Counted from the first letter of the stretch, positions 31,179-41,863 are shown. The stretch is DNA of 64,000 bases from Gracilaria domingensis (GCA_022539475.1 VCMS01000019.1:276215-340214); one strand, 5' to 3'. Notes: a model not told the origin generated them from the letters alone. Numbers and translations: made by a program.

Positions 31179-31978
31179 ACGATGCTAAGTGGCCAGGATA
31201 TGGTCCCGCTTGGGGCCTCTACGCTTTTCCTAAACCGCATCAAACCTAGTTTTTCTGTAAGGAAATCTACGTTCCAGAAGACGCCAAAGACCCTTGGAGC
31301 TTGCTCTGGTCCTCCAAGTTGCAGAGTTGCATAATAGAGCATGCCGCTCTTTTGATCTGGCAGCTTGCACACCCTGCGCTCCACACACGCACCCCGCGCT
31401 TGCGCACCACCTGCGCTATTTTGATTTTGCCCTACCCTATCTCTCCCCATCGTTCGTTGTTGTCTCTGCGGCAACACGGAGTCTTAAGCCTCTCTAATAG
31501 TCGCCACTACGCCACGAACTCTATTTCACATTGCCTCTTTGTAAGCAGAGTAACCGCCGGCGTCTCGTGCCATCGTCCAAAACAGGGCCGCTTTCTCTGT
31601 GTTGCAGCTCACAATACCCTCTCTGACTCTCGACAATTGCCCACAGGTAACTCTCTCTCTGAAATCTGCAATTCAAAACTCGGAAACACCTGAGTCTTCC
31701 CAACAGCGTCTTTCAGAAGTCCCGTTGAGTCGTAGTCCACTGCAAACTGAACAACATCTAGTCTCTATGTCGAAAATTACAAATGCTCCGCCCGTTCGAC
31801 GTAGTCCCCGCAAAACAATCTCTAACGCTCACAATCGCACCGGTATTCCAACCGAGACCAACACTACACAAGACCCAGAGTTTGCATCATGTCAGTTCAA
31901 AGATCGCGAGAAGGCAGTTCACTTTTATTCGTACTTGTGCTAGAGAACTGTGAAAGATCTTCATGATATTTCAAAGCA
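31179..31978. other. element interior upstream of ORF1
   Basis: Open frames of 60-130 codons overlap here without clear domains. The frame at 31599-31943 contains an AT-hook-like RRSPRKT and could be a 5' exon of ORF1, with an intron starting near 31930 (GTACTTG) and ending shortly before 31979. Not demonstrable. Confidence 0.3.
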
Positions 31979-33175
31979 ATGGAAGCTCGTTTAAGTTCCC
32001 GCTCGAAGGGGTCACTGATTGCAAGGTGCATGGTATATGTTTTTGTCCTTACTGAAAAAGGAACAGCGTTTGATGAGCTCATTCGCAAGAATCATGGGTG
32101 CAGAGATTACCAAGCTTGGGTACAAGCTTCAATTCAAGGCTGCAGAACGTGGGACATTCTCCCCGAAGTTCAGACCTTGATCCAGCGGTTGCATCAGTCT
32201 GACAAAAAACCAGAAACCAGTGCAGTGCGAGTCGTTATGAAGGGAGGTATTAATCCGGACATTTGTGTAGGCGAGAAGAAAGCTAACTTTTCGCTCAATG
32301 AGTTTGCGCGTCTTCTTGTCCTACTCAGGGATGACAACTTATGCCGCCATGCGCTGTTGAAAGCATGTGGATTGGAACTGTTAAAGGATGAAATGGGTTG
32401 TCGCATTACACGCGAAGCATTCTGGGGTTGCATCGCACAGAGATTTAAGAATCCCCTCGTTGACTCCAAGGAGAACTTTACAGGGCACCTGGAAGAAGTT
32501 GACTCTAATGCTCGGGCGCTTTGTGAAAGGAAGGCTTCTGTACTTAAGGAACAGTTCTACGACGCAAGGCGCCATTTTACTGATGTTTGTGATAAGTGGT
32601 CCGCCTCCGGGCAGAATGACCCAGACCGAATCGTTTCTTTTCTTGAGCTTACAGGTACTGGACACTACACAATGAAGTCGAAGAGGACGCTGATCATGTT
32701 CTTGGTATGCAGGATGGGTACTCCTCGGGAGGAAACAAACCTACTCCAATTGACATCGAAACTAATCGACAACGGTGCAGGGGGCCTCGATGAAGGTATT
32801 AATCAGAGCACTGCGCGCGAAAGCGGAGACACAAAGTCACAAAAGAGACGCAGCTCCGACATACAGGGAAGTCTAAACGAAATGTCGAAGTCGCTGAGCA
32901 ACTTTACTGGCTACGTGAAGCAGCAGTTGGAGAGTCACCCGGAGCGAAGTGAAAACAGGCCGAAGCGCGTTCGATTCGATGTTGAGATTTCCAAGGAGGA
33001 GAAACGCCTTGCTGGTGATGTACTCACAAGCGTAGAGATGCACAAGCGCGCTATTGAACTTGGAGGAGATAGTGAGGTCCAGGAAATGCTTCTCGGGATT
33101 TTGCACCGCAGCAAGAAACGCCTCAAGGACTTCTGCGAAGACAGGAAAACTGGCGATCGCGACAAGCAGAATTGA
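31979..33175 (+). CDS. Harbinger ORF1-type DNA-binding/accessory protein (tentative)
   Basis: 398 residues with an ATG start. The middle part (residues about 100-210: NFSLNEFARLLVLLRDDNLC, then FWGCIAQRFKNP, LKEQFYDARRHFTDVCDKW, DPDRIVSFLEL) has the helix and aromatic pattern of Myb/SANT-like domains carried by the second protein of Harbinger elements. The C-terminal third is charged and helical (RPKRVRFDVEISKEEKRLAG) with nuclear-type basic patches and possible coiled coil. In characterised Harbinger elements this protein binds the subterminal repeats and brings the transposase to the nucleus and the ends. I infer the role mainly from position next to the left terminal repeat. The frame is intact. 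Confidence 0.5.
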   Translation: MEARLSSRSKGSLIARCMVYVFVLTEKGTAFDELIRKNHGCRDYQAWVQASIQGCRTWDILPEVQTLIQRLHQSDKKPETSAVRVVMKGGINPDICVGEKKANFSLNEFARLLVLLRDDNLCRHALLKACGLELLKDEMGCRITREAFWGCIAQRFKNPLVDSKENFTGHLEEVDSNARALCERKASVLKEQFYDARRHFTDVCDKWSASGQNDPDRIVSFLELTGTGHYTMKSKRTLIMFLVCRMGTPREETNLLQLTSKLIDNGAGGLDEGINQSTARESGDTKSQKRRSSDIQGSLNEMSKSLSNFTGYVKQQLESHPERSENRPKRVRFDVEISKEEKRLAGDVLTSVEMHKRAIELGGDSEVQEMLLGILHRSKKRLKDFCEDRKTGDRDKQN

Positions 33176-33375
33176 TTTCTAACTTGCCATTGTCTCTTCA
33201 GTTTCTTGTTGTCGTAGGTACAGATTCATTGTTGATTAGAAAATGCTAGGGGCTCTATTTCTGTGATCGTGGTGGCGAAAGTGTAGTAGACACTAGCCAC
33301 CGGGTGGTGGTGGGATGCGATCACTGTTATGCTTCGTAAATGAACTACGCTTTGCTTCCATCCTATCTCTTTATC

Positions 33376-33645
33376 TCATATCTTTCGCTCTCTCCCAAAC
33401 GAAAGCACTATCATTTTCTTGTAGATCGCTTCTATCTCGATTTTCAAGGTTCTATATTCCTTGTTGATATCTCTCTGGAGTTCATTGCCAAGTTTCGGAG
33501 CTTCTCCAATGCTTTCCAGGCCCGTGTAAACGAACAGTGAATCACTATCGCCGTATACCTTCGCATTGAACGTATCTCGTGCGACAGGCAAGCCACTGAC
33601 GACATCATGCATTCTCTTCACAGTCGCAGGCTTTACCATGAACAA
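33376..33645 (-). pseudogene. POLA1: DNA polymerase alpha catalytic subunit fragment (captured)
   Basis: About 90 residues. RDTFNAKVYGDSDSLFVYTG contains the family-B polymerase motif C (YGDTDS in functional enzymes), followed by APKLGNELQRDINKEYRTLK and IEIEAIYKKMIVLS, the order and spacing seen in DNA polymerase alpha after motif C (…LGN…VNK.Y…LEIDIDG…). The Ile normally before YGD is missing and Thr is Ser. Both sides are cut: the frame stops just after the IVLS segment, before the conserved lysine-rich KKKY box, and the upstream side joins PA200-derived sequence near 33645. It lies within the Harbinger element, in the same orientation as the transposase. Non-functional. Confidence 0.8.
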
Positions 33646-36600
33646 ATTGGTGAATTAAACACTTGCAAACATCCAGCAATCCCTGAACGTACCTTCCACC
33701 GGTTGTCCTTGGCAGTCACCTCCATTTGAGATACGACTTGATCCACGACCTTCTCCGAAGGAGGTACCTTGCGAAATAAATGACAGGGTCATACGGCATG
33801 AGACACACGCTCTTGATTTGAATCGTTTTAACATGAGAATAAAGATGGAATCAGCTTTGAAACACAACTTTCAAAGCCCTGTACCCGACCATTCCATTGT
33901 GAAGTGGACACAAATCTACACAGCGTCTCTCTTTGTCTCGAGCGACTCCTCTTAACCTGTTCGGCTGCGTGGGCTTTCTCAGCTTCTGTATCCGTCATTT
34001 TAACGTCTTCGTCAACTTCAGCATCAATATCTGCTTCTTCCCCATTGCCACCTTCCATAATACTTAGACTGCTCAAGAGCTCTTCCAAGTTCTCGTCAAA
34101 TTTGGATCTGTAGTCTGCAGGCATATCAATGGCAACTAGGGCAAGGCAACGCGCAACTTCTTCACGCACAGTCTTCAACTCATGATCGAACCCGACTTCT
34201 GCTATAAGTGGTTTGGTGAGTTCTTTCGTGAATCGCACCATACGCGGATCCTCTGGATCTGTTATATCTCAAACGCATGAGTGAAGATAGCGCAATCTTC
34301 TGGCTTGCTGCTGGGCAACTGGGCCCTCTTCCATTCCAACAATGAGTGGCTTGCTCTCAAACAGCCAGTTCTGCAATCCCGTGCGAACCTTGTATCCAAC
34401 TGTTTCTTTCCCGGAAGTACTTATCAATCGAATGATTGTACCGCAATTGATCTTTCCTGTAGGACCAGAAATCTCGTTCAGAAAGCTGACAGCGAGTTGT
34501 TCCACACTGGCTTGCATACATTTATCCTTGCATTCAAGATGATTTAAGCCTCGACATCAGCCAGCCAGCACTTCTCCGGCAACAACCTTGACATCTTTGT
34601 CCTTGACTCCTTCAATGATACACTCGCGTTTCAGCTTGATCGTCTCTACGAGCTCCGTTAACGTTGGATGCGCAGCGTCATAGCAACTTTTCCCCCAAAT
34701 CCTTGCAAACGCCTCGTAGTATCGCACACTAACAAGATTGAGTGTATCTTTTGATCTAGGATGCCATGAAGTAGGCCACTGGCGTCCTCCGTACACAATC
34801 CAGCAGCGCTCACCGTCATTTGTACGAGAAAGAAACGTCAAACCAAGTCCACCCATCACCGCAAGGTCGATAGGGCGTAGGCCGCCGTCCGAAGCGTCAT
34901 CATGGTGTAAAGCAAGAGTATGAATCAGCTTCCGAACATACTCTTTTGAACCTATAACAGATGAGAAGGTCATAAGTGCACTATCTCCCGACGAAGACCA
35001 ATCTATTAATCCAAGGGAAGATCGTCTATCGTTCTTGCCATCTCTTTTCGCCATCTTCTCACTAAGGGCAAGCATGAGAAAAACTGCTCGTGAAGAAACT
35101 TGACGCAAGGCCATGATGTCTGAAACCATACTGCGAGTGAAGAAGTCTGCAACAGCTGCCGAGGGAGGCCGATCGTCCCGAAGCAAAAAGTACAACACCG
35201 TTGTGATCAATATCTCGGTCTTCCAGTGCGTTCCATTACCTTTCGTCTTCGTGACCCCATTCAACTCGGGAACGTCCAAACCTGGAGAGGTCAATAGGCT
35301 CAACAAGTGCTCACTCAGATCAACATAGTGCTTCTGTCTGTTTTGCTGATCTAGCTGTTCAGACGCATTTAAGACATGGCGTGGAATAGTTTCGAGGTCT
35401 TCACCAATCTGTCGCAATTGACGAAGTCGTAGTGGTCTGACGAGATCGGAAAGATTAGCGAATAGGACTGTCTAGGCACCCGCACCGTCTGCACGTTCCG
35501 CCTTCGACAATGCAAACAATATGGTCTTGATCATGAGGGAAAACAGAGACCAGTCACGCATTATCATAGGAGCAAGTGCAGAGCTACGTAGGATAGATGA
35601 TGAGCCAATGATCTGCTCATAAGAGATTTCGCCGTCTTTCCATAAGGGGTTCGTTTTGTTTGAGGCGCCTGAATCTCCCATATCATCTTCAGTCTTGATA
35701 AGAGTATCTGTGTCTTCAGATGATTTCTTGGTCTTCAGACTTTCCTTATTGTACGACCCAGAAGCTGCGCTTCGAAGGCGATCGATGACGGAGAGAACTT
35801 CCCTCTTTCGAATGTGTGGACGAACGATTCTCAGTGCTCTTGTGAGAACTCCACTCGCTTCAGAACGAAAACGAGGGAAGTCGTTAAGAGCCATTTCCGA
35901 GAGTGGACTTACCATAGTTTCGACTGTCCTCAAAGCGCCGGCTCCACCTCTGGCCCTAATACTCAACCGCATTTCATGATGAGCTTCAATTCTAAGCTTA
36001 ATGATAAAACGCGACATTGTTCTTCCAACTACTCCTTCACATCCGAAAGGTCGCTTCACTGAAATGACAGACTTGTACGAAGACTTGTAGCTTCGAGACG
36101 CGTACATAGTTTGCTGACTTCGGTCTCCTTTTCTGAACCGCTCATGAGCAAGTTCAATCGGTTCAAGACAGCGCTACAATAGAGCGCCGTCATCGGGCCG
36201 GCACAGCAACACTTTCTTCATATTAAGCGATACCAAAGAATATAGTCTCTTCCACATACTCGTCACGAACTTGTATCCATTGCTTTCCACTCTTTCACCT
36301 CCAAAACCGACTTGAATTGGCTTCTTCAAAGCCAAACGAGCATCGGACCCGGTTACTGTAGTACTTCCTGCTACGTGTTTGTCGAGAGCCTTGAAATGAT
36401 CTGGCATAGCACCTGCAAGGAAGCATCGACCACCTTTCTGGAGCGCATGCAGCAGGCGCAGCACTCTGAACAAAACATCGCGATCTGTTGTGAGCGACTT
36501 CAGTCCTTTATCTTCGGGAGAGTAGTTGCAAAGCTCCTCTGCCTTGTTCATGAACAGTTCAACCAAATGTTCACCTTGTCTCCATTCTTCTTCTGTTGGA

Positions 36601-38700
36601 ATGTGCCATTCAAAGTAGTAGATTCCTTCGTCTTCTTTTGGCTAATGCTCTGATACTGTTCCTGGACCAAATTTTATTTGAACGGATGTTAGTCCTTCAT
36701 GAACACCTCGAAGCAGTCGACCCCCGTCCTTGTAGGTCAGGTGAGACGATTTGTCCATTGCTAGACGAATAATTAGGGCTATCTCATCAAGATGGTCACC
36801 TATCCCACACCCTACGGCACGGCATGCTTGTGCGAGCATACGAATTCTCCAAACCATTTCCGTTCCACTTACAGTAGCCAAACACTTCTTGGTAGTTTCG
36901 ACAGCAGCACAATCGTCAAGTATGCTCCGGATCAAAGACGGAACGAAAATGGACACTGAAGACGCACCTCTTGAGAGTGTAGTTGCAGCTGCTGCAGCTC
37001 TGACCAGGACCCCATAGTACTTCATACCATTTTGGCAAGCAGACCCAGTTAGTTTCTGGGCAATTCGGTGTGTTGCTGACTCAGCATTCGTTCCAGGAAG
37101 AGCTCCGAACAGGTTCTCTATATCCACAGAAAACATGAAGAAAGAAAGATGGGAATCGCCTGAACTGTACACCGCATTTCTATTCTTCTTCGGAGGTGCT
37201 TCAAGAGATTCAAGTTGTGAGAATGTGCGATCCAAAATCTGTGGCACGTAGTCCTCTAGGAAGTCCTCAAAGCCACTACTGTGATCTTCCTCGAAAATGC
37301 TTTGCAGCCTAGCAGCGGCACCCGCGATAAACTTTAGAGTATACTCGGTCTTTCCCAGATCGTTGGGATCGATTCCCGGCAGTGTTAGCTCAAGCGCTTG
37401 GGTTAGGTAGTCCATCCCATTCAGAAATATGTCTCCATCTACAAATAAAAGGGTCAAAGACGCAAGAAGCTTAAAGGCAGCGAAAGTACGGTGACGGGAA
37501 GAGACGGAACAAAGACCTTCGGCAGCTTCAATAAGCAGGGGTTCGACAACCTTCCCAGGCTGTAGTAATGCTAGCTCTTTTGCTGCAGTTGCCGAATGCA
37601 TGGATAATTTCATGACCTTGGAATGTAATCCGTGATGAATAAGCGGGCGTAAAATGTGAACGAGCTTGTCAATAATATCTGGAGTGAGACGATGTTCACT
37701 TGGAGCTACTCTCTTTGTAGCACGGCCATTCAAAACTCTCGTGAGTACTCTTGCCTTTGTAGCTTTCCGCTCTTCATTCACACCGGATGAAAGATGGGAC
37801 GGGACATGCGACAGAAATGTGCCGGTACAGGAAGACCAAGAACCACTATTACTCTGATGGAAGTAATTGGCCATGAGGGCGAAGAATCGTTCCGAGTATT
37901 CCAAGGCCTCAGAATACTTCGGAGATAATGAATATACAGCAAAGATCGCAAACATTGATATATTCTTTCCATCTATCAAGAAATGCAAGTGCGTTGGACA
38001 GTGTCGGTCAATCTGACCGTGAGAGGCGTACCAACCCAAAGCCAACAGAAAGGCAGACTTCATGCGACTGTGTTATCCAGCGAAAGATACGGCGTCCAGT
38101 CATGCACACATGGCTGGTGTCGAGCCAATCTCGAAAACATGCTCATCCAGATGGTGTTCCAATCACTGGGACAAGATATGGTCTCCCATATCTTCATAAC
38201 TTCTGGTACCCAGCCAGACCACGAGTCGGCTCGGGAGGGCAGGACGTGAGAAAGAAGGAGAAGCGCTCTGAATTTGACATCAATATCAGTAGAATGTAAC
38301 CTGTGCGCAAACTCATTCCATATGTTTTCTGCGCTGTCATCAGGAGTCAGGAAGTTCCTGCTCTTCGTGAGCAGAAAAGCGAGATTTCGGCAATGTGAAT
38401 CTCTGACATCCCTGCCGATATACGGACTGCCGTCAATACATTCATTATGCACTTCAATGATGCGCTTCACGATTGCACGGCACGGGATGCCGTCGGGAAT
38501 CACACAGAGTCTCTTGGTTAAAACACGTGAAGCACAGCGCGCCATCTTGGAACGTAGCCCCATATCGATTGAAGGCGACAGAGCGCCCCTGATCATGATG
38601 TTGATGAAGAACGGAAATTCATGTGGTTCAAAGGCATGCTTGAAGTCAAGGTAATGACCAATGCGCTTTTCCAAAGCGGCAAGATCGCGTTCAAAGGCAC
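33646..38700 (-). pseudogene. PSME4: proteasome activator PA200/PSME4 (BLM10) fragment, captured and decayed
   Basis: About 1,650 codons of HEAT-repeat protein with landmarks known from plant and animal PA200: WNTIWMSMFSRLARHQ, SERFFALMANYFHQSNSGSW, LVHILRPLIHHGLHSKVMKL, LPGIDPNDLGKTEYTLKFIA, then EWHIPTEEEW, RMVRFTKELTKPLIAEVGFD and TAKDNRWKVRSGIAGCLQVF. PA200 caps the 20S proteasome. The first ~100 and last ~150 family residues are absent. From 38063 down to about 33660 one frame is kept, yet it contains in-frame stops at 36642 (TAG), 36174 (TAG), 35472 (TAG), 34557 (TGA) and 34269 (TGA). The first ~600 bp is in a different frame. A retained intron is likely at 33765-33890. It cannot make a full protein. 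It sits inside the Harbinger terminal repeats. Confidence 0.82.
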
Positions 38701-39774
38701 TTCGAGTCTATTCCATACCGTAACAGTTCCATCAACCGACTCAATTAGAATATAATTACCTGACTTGTTCCACTTTAACGAAAGCAGTGGTCCACTATGT
38801 CTCAGAAGGCTTTGCTTAATTCTCCAGTCTCACTGCAAACTTTTGAAACCCCATCATATGTACCGGTTGCAAGCATTGTTCCAGTTGGAATCCAATCTAA
38901 AGAGGTGACAACGTTTGATACATGTTTGCTCAAGGTGCTAGATCGTGTTCGTTCGGCTGCATGAGGCAGTACCAAAGACTGTGCAGCTGCTGCCGCTGAT
39001 ACTGACGCTGACGCTGAAGAGGGGGCTGGAAAAGTGGTAGAAGTAGGCCAGATTCGAGCTGTAGAGTCTCTCGCAAATGCTGCCAGAACGGGCGTAAGCG
39101 GGTTCCATGCTCGGACACACGCCTCTGATGTATATCCTTTGAAGCTGAGAACTTCTGAGTGTGGGACGTCCGTGTTCGATTGGTATATTCCTTTGCTTTG
39201 TCAATGTTCGTCGTGGGTTTCTTGTCGTCTAGGTCCATCATCACGGCGTTATCACTGGTTCCATTGATTACATTGACCTGCTGACGTGGCTTGAAAGTCC
39301 TGATTGCATAGGAAACGATGGACGTCAAGCAAAGAACTGACGCGGTCCATGGCGTGAGTGCCTTCTTTACTTTCGTCCATGAGACTATCTTCGATTGCGA
39401 CAAAGTGTACGCTGCGTTGGATGAAGGAAATCAGAGCACCTGGAGGTATTTGAGAGCCATCGATTTTGGTCCTGCTCACTTGGCTCTCGTAGCCGAAAGC
39501 CAAAAGCGCTCTGAAAGTATCCTATAAAGATAGGATCAAGTAGAAGAAACGAACGAAAATAAGAAAGGAACACACACACACGTAGAGTTAGCGTGGAACA
39601 GTGGTGCACCGCGAGAACAAGTTGAGTACAAATGTACAAAAGTACACAGAGCTGTTGTGCGGTGCATAGGTACACGTTCGATGCGGACCCTGAACGTAAA
39701 GGGAACAGTTTGTTGAACGTACCAGACTGCTGCAAATAACGGAATGCTAGATCATTGATCTCACGTGAGCTCAC
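38701..39774 (-). pseudogene. TBL1/TBLR1 (HOS15-type) LisH-WD40 protein fragment, captured
   Basis: The LisH start INDLAFRYLQQSG (39774 onward) is followed, after what looks like an intron (about 39520-39725), by LLAFGYESQVSRTKIDGSQI and PPGALISFIQRSVHFVAIED, the N-terminal arrangement of TBL1/TBLR1. Further on, in shifting frames, come AWNPL and DSTARIW, then VVTSLDWIPTGTMLATGTYD and SGPLLSLKWNKSGNYILIES with DGTVTVWNRLE, the first WD40 blades. It ends there and joins PA200-derived sequence near 38700, so most WD repeats are missing. Functional proteins are subunits of histone-deacetylase corepressor complexes. Frame breaks make this copy dead. The intron remnant suggests DNA-level rather than cDNA-level capture. 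Confidence 0.78.
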
Positions 39775-40062
39775 AGGAGTGTGAGTCTAAAGCTTGGACG
39801 ACCTGAGTGGATAAATGTTGAGTCCCAGAATTCGCCCCGGTGGACGGGTGTATGTGATCAACTCAGAACGACCTTGACCGCAAGGAAAAACACAACGAAG
39901 CTGCACGCAAAGACGCGAGCGCGTCTTCAAAAACAGAATGCCACACAAGAGCCAAGTAAAAATCGCAGTTAAACCGAGGTGCGAAGTGAAACCGGCGCTG
40001 CTCATAACGAAGAATGAAATGTAAGCGCCGGAAAACCAACCAAGACACGATTTCCATAACTC

Positions 40063-40112
40063 GGTCTCCTCTTCTGAGAGGCTCATGAGCACTGTTGGAA
40101 TGTGCCATTCTT
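40063..40112 (-). pseudogene. sliver of PA200 sequence, internally deleted
   Basis: TGTTGGAATGTGCCATTC (40093-40110) is identical to 36593-36611, the EWHIPT codons of the PA200 fragment. Directly beside it, 40063-40092 matches 36121-36146 (CGGTCTCC.TTTCTGA...CTCATGAGCA). In the larger fragment these two blocks are about 450 bp apart. So this is a second, deleted copy of part of the same PA200 segment, lying between the TBL1 fragment and the transposase. Confidence 0.55.
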
Positions 40113-40321
40113 ATTCAAAGTCTTAGATACCACCATGTGATTGGTAGCAACGCCCGGAGATTCAAAGACTACTTAAGTTACATGGCGCACCACGAGGCAT
40201 GGGACGCTTTAGCCCCTTCTGCGCAATAACTTCCACTAAAGCGTCCCTCTTGGACAGAACAAAAACTCCATCTGCCTCAACCTCTTCTTCCTCAACACAT
40301 ACCCAGTCCGCGTGCCTCTCC

Positions 40322-41440
40322 TTACAACATTGATACCAGGCAAAGCACATCTTGAACGCGTTCACAAACCTCTTCCTCAGTAATTTCCTTGCAGCCAGAT
40401 AATCTGTTCTCGATGCAGAAGTTATGAAGCTTCATGCATACCGAGACAATTTCACAGTTCACACTAACAGAAAACTCCAGAAAGTTCAGAATCCGCCATC
40501 TGGCAACCAGCATACCGAAAGCCTGTTCCACATGAATTCTTAATGAAGACAGATAAAAGTTAAACCCATCCTCCCAGCACGTTCTTATCTGCGAAATAGG
40601 TATGGGACAAATCAGGCTGTTAGTACAGACATAAGCTTCGTCCCCAACAATCCAGTATTCCACCTGAAGATTATTTTCAGCCAAAAAGCGCCCAAGCTTA
40701 GAAACAACATGGGCCAGTTGGTCATGCGTAGAACCCACGCATCGTATGGAGACATCCATGAATCGGTATCGTGAATCCACAAGAGCCTGAACGGGAAGCG
40801 AGTAGCAATTCTTACGACAATAAAATGCAGCAGCATTTGGACACGAAGGCTTCTTCATTTGGACAGCAATTCCATTGATTGCCCCAACACACCCAGTTAG
40901 AGGGCTCAAACGTTTTCGAGAGTGCTTGAACTCCAACGAAAGCTCTTCTAGCCCTTCAACAGAATTAGGAAGACCTGGTAGTTTCAATTCGTTCATCAAC
41001 GCCATTCGAGTGTCATGGAAGACATGGTAGGCAGTTGAGCGCCCTACGTGAAAAGGAAGCATTATGTCAGCATAACTGGAACCCGCCAGCATACGCAAAG
41101 TGATAGCTAAGCGCGTCTTCGGGGTAATTGTGAGGCGTTTTGATCTGTCTCCCATTTCAACGTTCCTCACAAGACGATGACCTACTCTGTCGAAAAGTTC
41201 GTCAAAGTTATCCCGCGTCATACGAAACACGTTTCTGAACGCTCGAGAGTTTAGATTTGCGGAGAGGGTTTCGTAGGTTAGTAATCGTTTGATGATAGTC
41301 GGTTGTCGTTTCTTGACCCTGTGCTTATTGAGTAAGATTTGGACGCCATTGAGACAGGGGGTAAACGCTTCAATAGCAAATGCGCTGCTCATGAGGACAG
41401 CTTTTCGCTTCGCTGTGTGCGATCCAACGAACGCAACCAT
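40322..41440 (-). CDS. PIF/Harbinger transposase (DDE_Tnp_4), first catalytic Asp replaced
   Basis: 372 residues from the ATG at 41440. An N-terminal helix-turn-helix region (FRMTRDNFDELFDRVGHRL, TPKTRLAITLRMLAGSSYAD, VGRSTAYHVFH) precedes the RNase H-like catalytic core: GCVGAINGIAVQMKKP, FMDVSIRCVGSTHDQLAHV, YWIVGDEAYVC and RIHVEQAFGMLVARWRIL. The second Asp (GDEAY) and the final Glu (VEQAFG) of the DDE triad are present. The first position, normally Asp in GAIDG, is Asn here (GAING). The frame is otherwise intact and of normal length, so it is a recently disabled or unusually divergent transposase. It is oriented toward the element centre from the right terminal repeat. Confidence 0.88.
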   Translation of the reverse strand: MVAFVGSHTAKRKAVLMSSAFAIEAFTPCLNGVQILLNKHRVKKRQPTIIKRLLTYETLSANLNSRAFRNVFRMTRDNFDELFDRVGHRLVRNVEMGDRSKRLTITPKTRLAITLRMLAGSSYADIMLPFHVGRSTAYHVFHDTRMALMNELKLPGLPNSVEGLEELSLEFKHSRKRLSPLTGCVGAINGIAVQMKKPSCPNAAAFYCRKNCYSLPVQALVDSRYRFMDVSIRCVGSTHDQLAHVVSKLGRFLAENNLQVEYWIVGDEAYVCTNSLICPIPISQIRTCWEDGFNFYLSSLRIHVEQAFGMLVARWRILNFLEFSVSVNCEIVSVCMKLHNFCIENRLSGCKEITEEEVCERVQDVLCLVSML

Positions 41441-41822
41441 GGTGGTTGAGCCGTGTTCGACTCCAAACAAGAGCGATGATCATTGCGAGAAACGCTTATA
41501 TCACCAGACAACGATTCAAAAGAGTACCTCTCGATTAATGTGAGAGCACAGGAAAAGAGTTTGGTGAGATCATGGAAAAGGAGAGCGGGGATCTACATGA
41601 TCTACGCCGTCGACGAAGAGCAATCTGCTTACCGCAGAATATAGCGTACCGATAAGTACGCGCTACGACCGACAGTGACGCACTTTGACGAGGCACAGAG
41701 GTTTGGCGAGGCACAGAGGTGCATAATAGAATGAGAAGGGTATTGGTCCTTTCAGTGGAACGGGGCAGTAGGTGGTTCAATTTACAGCCAGGCTTTCTTG
41801 AAAAACTCAAGATATCAACCTT

Positions 41823-41860
41823 AACGACAACGCGTCGTCAACGCTTGTTAAGACAGGGCC
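41823..41860 (-). repeat. Harbinger right terminal inverted repeat
   Basis: Inverse of the left repeat with two mismatches. It ends CAGGGCC at 41860, followed by TCA. Confidence 0.85.
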
Positions 41861-41863
41861 TCA

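Larger units (their letters stand above)
31123..41860. mobile_element. 10.7-kb PIF/Harbinger-type element carrying host gene fragments
   Basis: Terminal inverted repeats at both ends start GGCCCTG and contain CTTAACAAGCGTTGAC and ACGCGTTGTCGTT. Over 39 bp they differ at two positions (T/C and C/G). The same trinucleotide, TCA, flanks both sides (31120-31122, 41861-41863), fitting Harbinger's 3-bp T-N-A target duplications. Contents from left to right: an ORF1-type protein (+), then on the minus strand fragments of DNA polymerase alpha, PA200/PSME4 and TBL1/HOS15-type protein, a PA200 sliver, and a DDE_Tnp_4 transposase. A left end with ORF1 and a right end with transposase is the usual two-gene Harbinger plan, so the gene fragments in the middle are best read as captured cargo. 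An alternative is two nested or adjacent elements. Confidence 0.75.

Noticed and set aside
33376-33645. A complete family-B DNA polymerase gene
   Set aside because: Only about 90 residues around motif C are present. No exonuclease, motif A or motif B is found on either side.
34557-36644. Introns explaining the in-frame stops of the PA200 fragment
   Set aside because: At 34557 and 34269 conserved residues continue directly on both sides in the same frame, leaving no room for an intron, and both gene ends are missing anyway.
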